Both the position numbers and the translations under genes were made by a program. Positions 1 to 8,751 of a DNA stretch of 64,000 nt are shown here, piece by piece. The stretch is from Bacilli bacterium (GTDB lineage Bacteria; Bacillota_I; Bacilli_A; RF39; UBA660). The notes under the pieces were generated by a model. It did not search any database. It saw only the letters and a program-made list of their open reading frames with translations, and had not been told where the DNA came from. Every line of letters starts with the position of its first letter. Position 1 is the stretch's first letter. The stretch is taken from the NCBI GenBank assembly GCA_017544165.1, contig JAFYER010000009.1:1-64000 (forward strand). Reading direction: 5' to 3'.

Positions 1-72
1 ATATCTATAAAGATAAATAACACTTGTTGTGTCCTTACTATTACAATAAGGACAAGTCATTCTTGCTCCCAT
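1..72 (-). CDS. zinc-ribbon protein, N-terminus only (runs off left edge)
   Basis: Only the first 24 codons lie in the window. Translation from the ATG at 72 gives MGARMTCPYC followed by NSKDTTSVIY; a second possible start is the ATG at 60 (MTCPYC). The CPYC pair looks like the first half of a zinc ribbon. Upstream, AGAAAGGTG precedes the first ATG and GGGAGC precedes the second. NrdR begins in a similar way but has a different following sequence, so I do not name it. The rest lies outside the window. Confidence 0.45.
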   Translation of the reverse strand, partial: MGARMTCPYCNSKDTTSVIYLYRY

Positions 73-145
73 ATTTATTACACCTTTCTTGGAATCTTAT
101 AACCTTTGCTAATTTTCTCGCACCACAGGTAATAGCGGTGTTATA

Positions 146-316
146 ATGGGTGAATTTCTAGTAAGTCAAAAAGGAATTGGTTATTTGATTATCTATGGAA
201 CCCAAGTATTTAATTTAAATCTTGTTATGTCAGGAATCATTATATTACTATTGATATCTTATATATTATATAAATTTGTTATTATTTTAGAAAAAAGACT
301 AACTCAATCTAAGTAG
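146..316 (+). pseudogene. C-terminal fragment of an ABC transporter permease (SsuC/NMT1-type)
   Basis: The 56 codons read GEFLVSQKGIGYLI, then QVFNLNLVMSGII, a hydrophobic helix and EKRL. This is the usual C-terminal end of the permease subunit of nitrate/sulfonate/taurine/thiamine-precursor importers, including the EFL..KGIGYLI loop and last membrane helix. In frame upstream there is a TAA about 17 codons before the ATG, and no room for the other four or five helices. I read it as the decayed remnant of a permease gene; it is probably not functional. A terminator overlaps its end. Confidence 0.6.
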
Positions 317-324
317 TCTTTTTT
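291..324 (+). terminator. intrinsic terminator after permease fragment
   Basis: AAAGACTA (294-301) pairs with TAGTCTTT (314-321) and runs into a T tract. It overlaps the last codons of the permease remnant. Confidence 0.6.
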
Positions 325-408
325 GTCTATTGAAAACTTGTTAAACAGCTTAAAAATAGGTATAATATAAATATAGTCGCGCATCAGATTTTGGAAGGTG
401 AATTTAAT

Positions 409-1995
409 TTGAAAAAAAATGGATTTATGGAAGGTGCCATTATTGCTACCCTAGCCATCATTATTTCAAAAATAATGGGAGTTTTATATGTTATCCCCTT
501 TTATCGTATAATTGGTGAACAAGGTGGAGCTTTATATGGATATGCCTATAATATATATAATACTTTCTTAGTAATCTCTTCTGCGGGTATTCCCCTTGCA
601 ATAAGCAAACTTACTTCAGAATATGATACCAAAAAAGAATATGATAAAAAAATTGCTATGTACAACATTGCTAAAAAGGCTATTTTAATTTTTTCTGTTT
701 GTTCTTTTTTAGTATGTTTTCTCTTTGCTAAACCACTTGCCCATTTAATAATTGGTGAAATGACTGGTGGAAACTCAATTAGTGACGTTGCTTTTGTTAT
801 TAGATGTGTTTCATTTGCACTACTTATTATTCCTCTTTTAAGTATTTCAAGAGGTTATCTTCAAGGACATAAATATATTGCACCATCATCATTTTCACAA
901 GTTATTGAACAAATAACTAGAATTATTGTTATTATTTTAGGTAGTTTTATTGCATTAAGATATTTACATTTACCTCTTTATATTGCGGTTGGCATATCTG
1001 TATTTGCGGCATGTATCGGTGGACTTGCTGGTTATGCTTATCTTTTCTTCAAAATGCGCAAAATAAATACAAAACAGGAAAAGCCTATAAATCAAAGTGA
1101 AAGAAAAGAAATTATTAAAAAAATTATTGCCTATTGTGTGCCATTTATTATTATAAATATTGCTAGTAACCTCTATAATACGACAGACATAATATTATTG
1201 ATTCGGGGATTATATAAAATAGGTTATGAAGCAACTACAATTGAAACTATTACATCTATTTACACAACTTGGTGTAATAAATTAGTTATGATTGTCAAAT
1301 CAATAGCTTCGGGATTAACTATTAGTTTAATTCCATCAATTGTTAGTAGCTATGTAAATAAAGAAAAAGAAAAAGTCAATAAATATATGAATAAATCATT
1401 CAAAGTTTTATTGATAATTATTTTACCTATCGTCATTTTTATCAGCTTATTTGCTAATGAAGTTTGGTCAGTTTTTTATGCACAAAGCACATATGGTCCT
1501 ATCATTTTAAAAATGCAGATCTTTTTAGCGGTTTTTGAAAGTTCATACCTTTTAATATGTACAGCTATTCAAGGAATAAATAAAACTAAATTGGTTTATA
1601 CTTCTGTTATTACAGGATTAACCATTAATTTAGCATTAGACTTACCTTTTATTTTCTTATTTAATAAAATTGGTTTATATCCATATTATGGAGCTATTGC
1701 CGCTAGTATAATAGGCTATTCAATATCTTTAATAATTCCACTTGTGATTCTATACAAAAAAGAAAGATATAATTTTTGGGGTGTTTTAATTAATCTACCT
1801 AAAACTATTTTATCTTTAGTATTCTTATATATTATTTGTTTATTATACAAAAATTTTATGCCATATCATTATAGTTTTATTTATAATATTATGTATATAG
1901 GAATCATTGGGGTTATATATGTTGGTATTTATTATTTAATTAATGCAAAAGCAATTAATACATTGTTAGAACTTAACAAAAGGAGAAAAAAATGA
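409..1995 (+). CDS. murJ: MurJ/SpoVB-type lipid II flippase (MOP superfamily)
   Basis: This is an integral membrane protein of about 528 residues with around 14 hydrophobic segments. The N-terminus (FMEGAIIATLAIIISKIMG, then GGALYGYAYNIY) is typical of the YtgP/MurJ-SpoVB polysaccharide-flippase family. The family role is to flip lipid-linked wall precursors across the membrane. I place the start at TTG 409 because GGAAGGTG lies 8 nt upstream of it; a TTG at 391 is in frame but has no SD. The TGA stop overlaps the ATG of the next gene (ATGA). It heads an operon with two FemX-like interpeptide-bridge enzymes, which supports a wall role. Choosing MurJ over a SpoVB paralogue is inference. Confidence 0.75.
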   Translation: MKKNGFMEGAIIATLAIIISKIMGVLYVIPFYRIIGEQGGALYGYAYNIYNTFLVISSAGIPLAISKLTSEYDTKKEYDKKIAMYNIAKKAILIFSVCSFLVCFLFAKPLAHLIIGEMTGGNSISDVAFVIRCVSFALLIIPLLSISRGYLQGHKYIAPSSFSQVIEQITRIIVIILGSFIALRYLHLPLYIAVGISVFAACIGGLAGYAYLFFKMRKINTKQEKPINQSERKEIIKKIIAYCVPFIIINIASNLYNTTDIILLIRGLYKIGYEATTIETITSIYTTWCNKLVMIVKSIASGLTISLIPSIVSSYVNKEKEKVNKYMNKSFKVLLIIILPIVIFISLFANEVWSVFYAQSTYGPIILKMQIFLAVFESSYLLICTAIQGINKTKLVYTSVITGLTINLALDLPFIFLFNKIGLYPYYGAIAASIIGYSISLIIPLVILYKKERYNFWGVLINLPKTILSLVFLYIICLLYKNFMPYHYSFIYNIMYIGIIGVIYVGIYYLINAKAINTLLELNKRRKK

Positions 1996-3236
1996 AATTT
2001 GAAATAATAACAGAAAAAGAATATCATGATTATTGGGAAAAACATCCTTTAAAAGATTTTTTATCTTCACCAGTTATTGGCAAGTCTAAAGAAGGAACAA
2101 ATTGGCAAGTATCATATGCCTGTGTAAAAGAAAAAAATAAGATAATTGCTGCTTGTATGCTTTTATCTTATAAAAGAAAACTCAATAAATCAGAGTTTTA
2201 TAGCCCGCGTGGATTACTTGTTGACTATGAAAATGATAAATTATTGAACTTTTTTATCAGCAGTTTAAAAGATTACATTAAGAAAAATGGCGGATATGAA
2301 TTAAAAATAGAGCCAAATGTTTATTATAAACAAAGAGACATTAATGGTGATATAGTCGAAGGTGGCATAGATAATACTCACATTCGGCAAAAACTATTTG
2401 ATTTAGGTTTTAAACTAACACCCCAAAAGGACTGCAAGCAAATAATATGGATGTTTTCTTTAAATACAAAAGGAAAAACAAAGGATGACATTTTAAATGA
2501 AATGAAACCAACAACACGAAATATTATCCGTAAAACTGAAAAAATTGGAATTACTATTAGAGAGCTAAAGTATGATGAACTAGATACCTTTTACAAAATT
2601 TTAATTGAGACCGGTGCTAGACGTAATTTTAAAATAAGGGAATTAAGTTACTATCAAAAGATGTATAAATTGTTGCATGACACAAATGAAGTTAAGTTTT
2701 TAATAACAGAAATCAATATTAAAGATTATTTAGAAAAACTTCGTAATGAAAACAAAGATAGTTTGAATAAAATTGAAAACATGAAAGATAATCCCCATAA
2801 TGCTGGTAAAATAAAAGAACTGACGGCTATAATCGGAGCAAATGACAAGCGAATTAAAACTGTGAATGAAATATATGAAAAAACGGGCAAAGACATTTTG
2901 ACATTATCTGGTTCAATGTTTATTATGATAAAACCGCAAGTTGTTTATTTATCAAGTGGCAATTATGAAGAATATATGTTCTTTAATTCCCAATATTTAA
3001 TACAATGGGAAATGATTAAATATGCAATCGATAATGGCTTTGACAAATATAATTTCTACGGAATACCTGCTGATATCAATACAAAGCCTAAAAATTATGG
3101 ACTATATGAATTTAAAAAAGGGTTTAATGGTTATGTCGAAGAATTACTTGGAGAATTCACCTTGCCTATTACATACCATTATTATTTATTTAAAGCAATT
3201 GACAAATTAAAAAGTATTTTGAAAGGGAAATCATAA
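1992..3236 (+). CDS. FemABX-family peptidyltransferase (interpeptide bridge), copy 1
   Basis: This is a 414-aa FemX/FemA/FemB-type aminoacyltransferase. Such enzymes use aminoacyl-tRNA to add bridge residues to the peptidoglycan stem peptide on lipid II. Visible hallmarks are the two GNAT-like halves, an SPRG segment in the first half, a C-terminal YNFYGIP motif followed by YGLYEFKKGF, and an inserted antiparallel coiled-coil arm at about residues 245-305 rich in K, E and N. It overlaps murJ by 4 nt and is followed directly by a second copy. A good SD (AGGAG) sits in the end of murJ. The amino acid added cannot be told from sequence. Confidence 0.88.
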   Translation: MKFEIITEKEYHDYWEKHPLKDFLSSPVIGKSKEGTNWQVSYACVKEKNKIIAACMLLSYKRKLNKSEFYSPRGLLVDYENDKLLNFFISSLKDYIKKNGGYELKIEPNVYYKQRDINGDIVEGGIDNTHIRQKLFDLGFKLTPQKDCKQIIWMFSLNTKGKTKDDILNEMKPTTRNIIRKTEKIGITIRELKYDELDTFYKILIETGARRNFKIRELSYYQKMYKLLHDTNEVKFLITEINIKDYLEKLRNENKDSLNKIENMKDNPHNAGKIKELTAIIGANDKRIKTVNEIYEKTGKDILTLSGSMFIMIKPQVVYLSSGNYEEYMFFNSQYLIQWEMIKYAIDNGFDKYNFYGIPADINTKPKNYGLYEFKKGFNGYVEELLGEFTLPITYHYYLFKAIDKLKSILKGKS

Positions 3237-4486
3237 TGCACATTGTTGATAATATATCCAAAGAAGAATATCAAAATTTTTTTGAAAAATGTCCATATAA
3301 TCATTTTTTACAAAGTTATGAGTGGGGAGAAGTTGCCAAAGAAAGAAAACAAACCCCTATTTATCTTGCCTTAGTGGATGACAATAATAAAATACATGCT
3401 GCTTGTTTAGCAATGAGAAAACATGTTCCAATTATTAATAAGTATTATTATTATTCGCCGCGAGGTATTCTTATCGATTATAATAACCACGAATTACTCG
3501 AAGAATTTACAATCTGCTTGAAAGATTATCTTAAGAAAAATAATGCTATATATTTTAAAATTGATCCTGCACTTATTTACGAAGATATTGACACTGAAGG
3601 TAAACCGATAATAAATGATAATAATAATTATGAATTATATAATTATTTATTAAAATTAGGTTATAAACATCATGGATTTAATAAATTATTTGAAAACAAT
3701 CAACCGAGATATACATTTAGAATTGATACAATGCAACCATTTGAAACGATTGAAAGCAACATGAATAAATCATTTTTAAAAACCGTTAAAAGAAGCGAGT
3801 ATTATGATTTAGAAATAACAAACGATTATAATAATGATACGTTTTATGAATTAATGCAAAATGTTGCTAATAAAGATAGTTTCACAAGTAATTCAAAAAA
3901 AATGTATGAATTATTTGATAGTTGTTTTAGCAAAGAAAAGCATGTCGAATATATAACAATTAAAATATATCCTGATAAAATACTAGAAAAAAGTCAAAAT
4001 GAATTAAATAATATTCAGGAAGGTATTAAAAATGGATCTATTAATAATAAAAGAATGGCTGATACAAATAATTTAATCGCAAGGTATCAAAAAGACATTG
4101 ATACATTTACACCATATAAAGACAAATATCCAGATGGTATTGTTTCACTCATTCTTATTTGTCCTAAAACAAGTAACAGTATGTGGACTTTATATATTGG
4201 TAATAATGAACTTGCAACCTACACTTTTGCCGTTAATAGAGCTTACTTTGAAGCAATTAAAAGAGCTCATGAATTAAAATTAAATTTTCTAGATTTATTT
4301 GGAACAGTTGGCGATCCTAATACGACCAAAGACAATTATGCTGGAATTCATGAATATAAAAGAAAAATGGGTGGCACCTATACCGAATTTATTGGTGAAT
4401 TTGATTTAATAATTAACAAATTTTGGTATAAGGTACTACCTACTATAATTAATTTATATCGTAAAATAAAAAAATCTCATAAATAA
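3236..4486 (+). CDS. FemABX-family peptidyltransferase (interpeptide bridge), copy 2
   Basis: This 416-aa paralogue of the preceding gene starts at that gene's last base (TAATG). The features match: FLQSYEWGEVAKERKQ near the N-terminus, SPRGILIDY in the first half, a helical arm at about residues 245-300, and DLFGTVGDPN with GIHEYKRKMGG near the C-terminus. Two FemX-like enzymes in tandem suggest a bridge of at least two residues added stepwise, or two specificities; this is inference from the family. It is the last gene of the operon and is followed at once by a bidirectional terminator. Confidence 0.88.
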   Translation: MHIVDNISKEEYQNFFEKCPYNHFLQSYEWGEVAKERKQTPIYLALVDDNNKIHAACLAMRKHVPIINKYYYYSPRGILIDYNNHELLEEFTICLKDYLKKNNAIYFKIDPALIYEDIDTEGKPIINDNNNYELYNYLLKLGYKHHGFNKLFENNQPRYTFRIDTMQPFETIESNMNKSFLKTVKRSEYYDLEITNDYNNDTFYELMQNVANKDSFTSNSKKMYELFDSCFSKEKHVEYITIKIYPDKILEKSQNELNNIQEGIKNGSINNKRMADTNNLIARYQKDIDTFTPYKDKYPDGIVSLILICPKTSNSMWTLYIGNNELATYTFAVNRAYFEAIKRAHELKLNFLDLFGTVGDPNTTKDNYAGIHEYKRKMGGTYTEFIGEFDLIINKFWYKVLPTIINLYRKIKKSHK

Positions 4487-4499
4487 ATGAGATTTTTTA
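4468..4499. terminator. bidirectional intrinsic terminator
   Basis: AAAATCTCAT (4471-4480) pairs with ATGAGATTTT (4487-4496), with T-rich flanks on both strands. It separates the convergent femX operon and the gene ending at 4497. Confidence 0.75.
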
Positions 4500-5483
4500 T
4501 ATTCTATTAAATTTTACTTTTTTCTTTGAACTTGTATAAAGAATAATGGCACCTAATGCCATAAATGCAGCGCCTATTGCAGGGAAAAACATTCCTGTAT
4601 TAACTGGTTTTTTGTCATTAGTTGTTGTATCTTTTGTTGTAACTTTAATTACCTCACTTGAAACAGCACCATCTTCACTTGTAGCCTTATAATAATAAGT
4701 AACTCCACTTGCAAGATTCTCATCCTTCAAACCAACTTCTCCAGAACAATTAACAAGAACATTAGATATTTTTTCATATGTGCCATCTTCAGATTTAGAG
4801 CGATAAACGTAGCATTCACGAACATAGTTTTCATCAACTTCGGTAGTAAATTCCATTTTAGGAAATAAGACTATAGAGTTTTCTAAAATATCAGAAGCCG
4901 TAATTGTTATTTTAGAAATTACAGGTTCTTCTGGTTCCTTATATCCATATTTTGCAACTAATGCATCGATTTTATCAGTATTAAGTGATATTTTAAAATA
5001 TCTTATATAATCACCTGATATATGCGAATTTTCATCATGAAATTCATATTCTTCAGTTTCGGCAGCAATCCCATAATCATTATATAATGTACTCATATCT
5101 ACATTATCATCGATATTTAATTCATAGTCTTCATAACCACTTAAATTTAAAATTGATTGTAAAACTCCCCCTATAACAAGCAGCGTGCCGAAACTACTAT
5201 CAGCAGTTTCTATTGCTATTAGCGTATCTCTATCCTCATACTCAATATAATCATCTGTATATTTAAAAGATAAGTATTTTTCTGTACCATTATATATATC
5301 TAATTTATTATTTTCAGAATCAATCGTTGTCGTTAAACTCATTCCATATTCGTTTAATGAATTCTCGATAAAATCGTCAAATTCTTCCTTTACCTCGCTA
5401 ATTGTTAATGTTTTGGCATATACATTACTTTCCCAAAAAGAAAACAATAATAAGCCTATCAATAGATAACAAATTCTTTTCAT
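4497..5483 (-). CDS. exported, membrane/wall-anchored protein with Fn3-like domain
   Basis: This is a 328-aa secreted protein with an N-terminal signal peptide (KRICYLLIGLLLFSFWESN). A beta-rich region at about residues 185-290 ends in GVTYYYKATSEDG, the pattern of a fibronectin-III-like fold. The C-terminus has PVNTG, a hydrophobic helix and a basic tail (SSKKKVKFNRI). That arrangement copies a sortase signal with a non-canonical pentapeptide; it may be sorted by a divergent sortase or simply stay as a membrane anchor. No sortase is in the window. SD AGGAG lies upstream of the ATG. Function unknown. Confidence 0.7.
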   Translation of the reverse strand: MKRICYLLIGLLLFSFWESNVYAKTLTISEVKEEFDDFIENSLNEYGMSLTTTIDSENNKLDIYNGTEKYLSFKYTDDYIEYEDRDTLIAIETADSSFGTLLVIGGVLQSILNLSGYEDYELNIDDNVDMSTLYNDYGIAAETEEYEFHDENSHISGDYIRYFKISLNTDKIDALVAKYGYKEPEEPVISKITITASDILENSIVLFPKMEFTTEVDENYVRECYVYRSKSEDGTYEKISNVLVNCSGEVGLKDENLASGVTYYYKATSEDGAVSSEVIKVTTKDTTTNDKKPVNTGMFFPAIGAAFMALGAIILYTSSKKKVKFNRI

Positions 5484-5548
5484 ATACTACCACTCCTATT
5501 ATATATTTAAAGAATACCATATGATTTAAAAAAATACAATTAACAACA

Positions 5549-5578
5549 AAAAAATCTCATAAACAATATGAGATTTCC
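5549..5578 (-). terminator. intrinsic terminator of secE-nusG
   Basis: On the minus strand AAATCTCATA and TATGAGATTT pair around a short loop and are followed by TTTTTTTG, immediately after the nusG stop. Confidence 0.75.
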
Positions 5579-5581
5579 TAA

Positions 5582-6127
5582 CTATATTTTACTAACTTGA
5601 TATGTTTCAACATCTACTGAGGTTTCTTGACCAAATAAATCAATAATAATTGTTAAACGGTTATTTTCAAGATCAATTTGATCAACTTTACCACTCATGC
5701 CGTTAAATGGCCCATCAATAATATTAACATTATCGCCAACAGCAAGTTCAGATTCAATATTGACACGACTCATACCCATATTAGCAAGAATCTTATCAAT
5801 TTCTTGGGGAAGTAATGGAGTTGGTTTAGCTCCTTTTCCGGAAGAACCGATAAATCCTGTAACGCCAGGTGTATTACGAACAATATACCATGCTTCATCA
5901 GTCATAATCATTTCCACAAGGACATAACCTGGAAACATTTTTTTAACTTTTTCTTTTTTAACACCATCTTTTACTTCAACTTCAGTTGTTTCAGGAATAA
6001 TTACCCTAAAGATATAATCTTGCATACCCATAGATTCAGTACGCATCTCAAGTTTTTCTTTAACATTTAATTCATGTCCAGAATAGGTATTAACAACATA
6101 CCATAGTTTTTCACCATCATTATACAT
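5582..6127 (-). CDS. nusG: transcription elongation/antitermination factor NusG
   Basis: NusG binds RNA polymerase and tunes pausing, termination and antitermination. The NGN domain begins KLWYVVNTYSGHE and contains MFPGYVLVEM and RNTPGVTGFIG. The C-terminal KOW domain has VGDNVNIIDGPFNGMSGKV. I choose the ATG at 6127 rather than the TTG at 6151: it lies one base after the secE stop and has AAAGGATGG upstream in the end of secE. About 181 aa, normal for the family. It is co-transcribed with secE, the usual bacterial arrangement. Confidence 0.96.
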   Translation of the reverse strand: MYNDGEKLWYVVNTYSGHELNVKEKLEMRTESMGMQDYIFRVIIPETTEVEVKDGVKKEKVKKMFPGYVLVEMIMTDEAWYIVRNTPGVTGFIGSSGKGAKPTPLLPQEIDKILANMGMSRVNIESELAVGDNVNIIDGPFNGMSGKVDQIDLENNRLTIIIDLFGQETSVDVETYQVSKI

Positions 6128-6128
6128 A

Positions 6129-6344
6129 TTAGACAAACCATCCTTTAACAATAGATAATAGAAGATTTAATAGTAAGAAGAATGCTACTACAACTACAAT
6201 AAGTACAATTGTTGCTATTGTATTTTTTAATACTTCTCTCCATGTTGGCCATTTAACTAGCTTTAACTCTTTACCAACGCTTTTTAAATAGCCCTCTTTT
6301 TTGACTTTGTTAGTTTCTTTTTTCTTTTTTGAAGTCTTTGCCAT
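6129..6344 (-). CDS. secE: preprotein translocase subunit SecE
   Basis: SecE is the small clamp subunit of the SecYEG channel. The 71-aa protein has a lysine-rich cytoplasmic N-terminus, the conserved amphipathic stretch ELKLVKWPTWREVLKNT and one C-terminal membrane helix. The ATG at 6344 is chosen because GGGAGG lies just upstream and the product starts MAKTSKKKK; the longer in-frame extension to 6368 lacks an SD. rpmG, often next to secE, is not present here. Confidence 0.95.
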   Translation of the reverse strand: MAKTSKKKKETNKVKKEGYLKSVGKELKLVKWPTWREVLKNTIATIVLIVVVVAFFLLLNLLLSIVKGWFV

Positions 6345-6356
6345 TGTTCCTCCCAA

Positions 6357-6414
6357 ATAAAAAAACACCTTTTGTGTTCACTAATAATGTACTATATTAC
6401 TGATGAATAGTCAA
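6357..6414 (-). promoter_or_regulatory. secE-nusG promoter with possible leader hairpin
   Basis: Read on the minus strand, TTGACT (6409-6414) and TACATT (6386-6391) are separated by 17 bp, a good sigma-A promoter. In the short leader AACAC/GTGTT can form a small stem followed by a T run just before the SD. That could be a weak attenuator or chance; the stem is only 5 bp. Confidence 0.5.
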
Positions 6415-6433
6415 GTATTTTATGCCTAAAAAG

Positions 6434-6462
6434 TAGACAAAAGCATATGATTATGCTATAAT
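6434..6462 (+). promoter_or_regulatory. rnjA promoter
   Basis: TAGACA (6434-6439), 17 bp, TATAAT (6457-6462) with TG one base upstream (extended -10). It is followed by a 40-nt leader and a GAAGGA ribosome site. Confidence 0.65.
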
Positions 6463-6503
6463 TACAAGTAGTTTAAAAAACTTTATAAAGAAAGAAGGAA
6501 ATT

Positions 6504-8177
6504 ATGAAAACTGAATTAGGCGAAACGTCTATTATTGCTTTAGGTGGCCTTGGTGAAGTTGGAAAAAATATGTATGTTATTACTCATGAAGATGAGATTT
6601 TAATAATCGATGCTGGTGTGCTATTTCCCGAGGATGATTTACTTGGAATTGATTACGTAATTCAAGATATCACCTATCTAAAACAAAATGAAAATAAAAT
6701 TAAAGCACTTATTATAACGCATGGACATGAAGATCATATCGGAGGTATACCATTTTTACTACAAGGAGTTAAAATACCTAAGATTTATGCTCCGAAAATT
6801 GCAGCTGATTTAATTGAAAAGAAATTAACCGAAAAAAATATGCCTTATGATAATATGGAAATAATTAATAGTGATTTAGTATTAGAATATAAACATTTTA
6901 AAGTTGAATTTGTTAATACTACCCATTCTATTCCGGATAGCTTTGCTATTGCTATTCACACACCAAATGGTACTATTTTTGAAACTGGTGACTTTAAATT
7001 TGATTTAACCCCAATTGGACCAATGGCAGATATTCATAAAATGGCTGAACTAGGAAGTAAGGGCGTTAAAGTTCTTTTAAGTGATTCAACAAATGCCCTT
7101 TCTGAAGGTTACTCAAAAAGTGAATCCTCAGTTGATGGGACTTTAAATGACATTATATCTCGTCATCACGGTAGAGTTATTATTGCAACATTTGCATCAA
7201 ATATTTATCGTATCAAACATATTGTTGAAACTTGCAAGCAATACAATCGTAAAATTGTTGTTTTTGGAAGAAGCATGGAAAATGCAATTGAACTAGCTTT
7301 AAACAATAATTTAATTGATGATAAAAGTCAATTTATTGATGCATATCAAGCAAAAAATTTAAAAAGAAATGAAGTTTGTATTCTTTGTACAGGTACTCAA
7401 GGCGAGCCACTTGCTGCCCTATCAAGAATAGCAAATGGTGTCCATAAACAAATATCACTATTAAATGACGATTTAGTTATTTTCTCCTCAAGTGCTATTC
7501 CAGGTAATGCTAATAGCATTAATAAAATTATCAATCAATTATATTTAAAAGGCGTTCGTGTATTTACTAATACTGAATTTAGTGATATCCATACATCTGG
7601 TCATGCCAAAGAAGAAGAATTAAAATGGATGCTAAGAATTATTAAGCCGGAATATTTTATGCCAATGCATGGTGAATATCGAATGCTTAAAAAACATGGG
7701 GATATTGCGAAAGCATGTGGTGTTGATGAGAATAATATTATCATTGCTGATAATGGCGATGTCATAACCTTAAAAGATGGCAAAGTATTTAAAAATGGAA
7801 CTGTTCAAGCTGGCGATATCTATGTCGATGGTTCAAGAATTGGTGATGTCGGTTCCGTTGTTATTAAAGATCGCAAACTAATGAGCCATGATGGTATACT
7901 TGTAGCAATACTCAATATTAATACTTTAACAAGAAAACTACTTATTAAACCAAATGTTACTGCAAGAGGCTTTGTAATGGTTAATGAAAATCAGGAACTC
8001 ATGAATAAAATCGAAAATAAAATAGCAGATATCGTAAATGATAATTTATCTAAATCAATTTATAGTTATACCGATTTAAAAAATCAAATTATTTTTGAAC
8101 TTTTACCATTTATTAATGAACTAACAGGTCGAAGACCAATTATATTGCCAGTTATTATGGAAGTTAATCAATCTTAA
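6504..8177 (+). CDS. rnjA: ribonuclease J
   Basis: This is a 557-aa metallo-beta-lactamase/beta-CASP ribonuclease with 5'-3' exo- and endonuclease activity, part of the mRNA decay machinery of Gram-positives. The metal site HGHEDH is at residues 73-78, followed by the ETGDFKFD and DSTNA motifs, the beta-CASP region and the late HTSGHA and MPMHGEYR motifs. Length and motif order match RNase J1/J2. RNase Y, the partner endonuclease, is encoded about 1.6 kb away on the other strand. J1 versus J2 cannot be separated here. Confidence 0.95.
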   Translation: MKTELGETSIIALGGLGEVGKNMYVITHEDEILIIDAGVLFPEDDLLGIDYVIQDITYLKQNENKIKALIITHGHEDHIGGIPFLLQGVKIPKIYAPKIAADLIEKKLTEKNMPYDNMEIINSDLVLEYKHFKVEFVNTTHSIPDSFAIAIHTPNGTIFETGDFKFDLTPIGPMADIHKMAELGSKGVKVLLSDSTNALSEGYSKSESSVDGTLNDIISRHHGRVIIATFASNIYRIKHIVETCKQYNRKIVVFGRSMENAIELALNNNLIDDKSQFIDAYQAKNLKRNEVCILCTGTQGEPLAALSRIANGVHKQISLLNDDLVIFSSSAIPGNANSINKIINQLYLKGVRVFTNTEFSDIHTSGHAKEEELKWMLRIIKPEYFMPMHGEYRMLKKHGDIAKACGVDENNIIIADNGDVITLKDGKVFKNGTVQAGDIYVDGSRIGDVGSVVIKDRKLMSHDGILVAILNINTLTRKLLIKPNVTARGFVMVNENQELMNKIENKIADIVNDNLSKSIYSYTDLKNQIIFELLPFINELTGRRPIILPVIMEVNQS

Positions 8178-8193
8178 CTTCCTTTTTTATGCA

Positions 8194-8222
8194 TAAAAAA
8201 AGTAGACTTATACATCTACTTT
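8194..8222 (-). terminator. intrinsic terminator of DUF3137-lemA
   Basis: AAAGTAGA/TCTACTTT with an 8-nt loop and a T7 run on the minus strand. It includes the lemA stop codon and lies in the convergent gap with rnjA. Confidence 0.75.
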
Positions 8223-8750
8223 CACATACTCTTTTTGCTTTTCAGTTGCTTTAAAAAACTCTTTAGCTTTCATCTTGCTAGCTTTAGCCACTATATTTGA
8301 AGGAAATAGCATTACTAAATCATTAAAAAGTGTCACATTAGAGTTATATAGTCTTCTTGAAGCTTGTAAATGTTCTTCAACATCAATAATTGCTTTTTGC
8401 AAAACCATAAAATTATCACTTGCTTTTAAATCAGGATAATTCTCCACAAGAACATTAATCTTTTGCATATTATTGTCCATTTTTTGATTTTCTGTTATCT
8501 TTTCTGATAAAGTCATTTCTTTACGTAGTTTTACTACCTCAAAAAAGGTTTCTTTTTCATGTTTGACATAGCCTTTTACAACCTCAATCATCTTTGTTAA
8601 AACTTCATGACGTTTTGTCAAAGCAATATCAATTCCTGATAGTGATTCATCAACTTTAATAGTCATTTTCTTAAGTTTATTTGAGGTAGAAATCCACCAT
8701 ATAAGTATAATTAATACTACTCCAATTATAATATATACCAAGTATTCCAT
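8208..8750 (-). CDS. lemA: LemA family protein
   Basis: The protein has one N-terminal membrane helix (YLVYIIIGVVLIILIWW) and a helical-bundle body typical of LemA, with a C-terminal region containing LQASRRLYNSNVTLFND and FPSNIVA. LemA proteins have no settled biochemical role and sit at the membrane. The ATG at 8750 (MEYLVYIII) has GGAG 8 nt upstream; the longer in-frame start at 8777 would overlap the upstream gene. It is paired with a DUF3137 protein, a very common arrangement. Confidence 0.88.
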   Translation of the reverse strand: MEYLVYIIIGVVLIILIWWISTSNKLKKMTIKVDESLSGIDIALTKRHEVLTKMIEVVKGYVKHEKETFFEVVKLRKEMTLSEKITENQKMDNNMQKINVLVENYPDLKASDNFMVLQKAIIDVEEHLQASRRLYNSNVTLFNDLVMLFPSNIVAKASKMKAKEFFKATEKQKEYVKVDV

Positions 8751-8751
8751 A

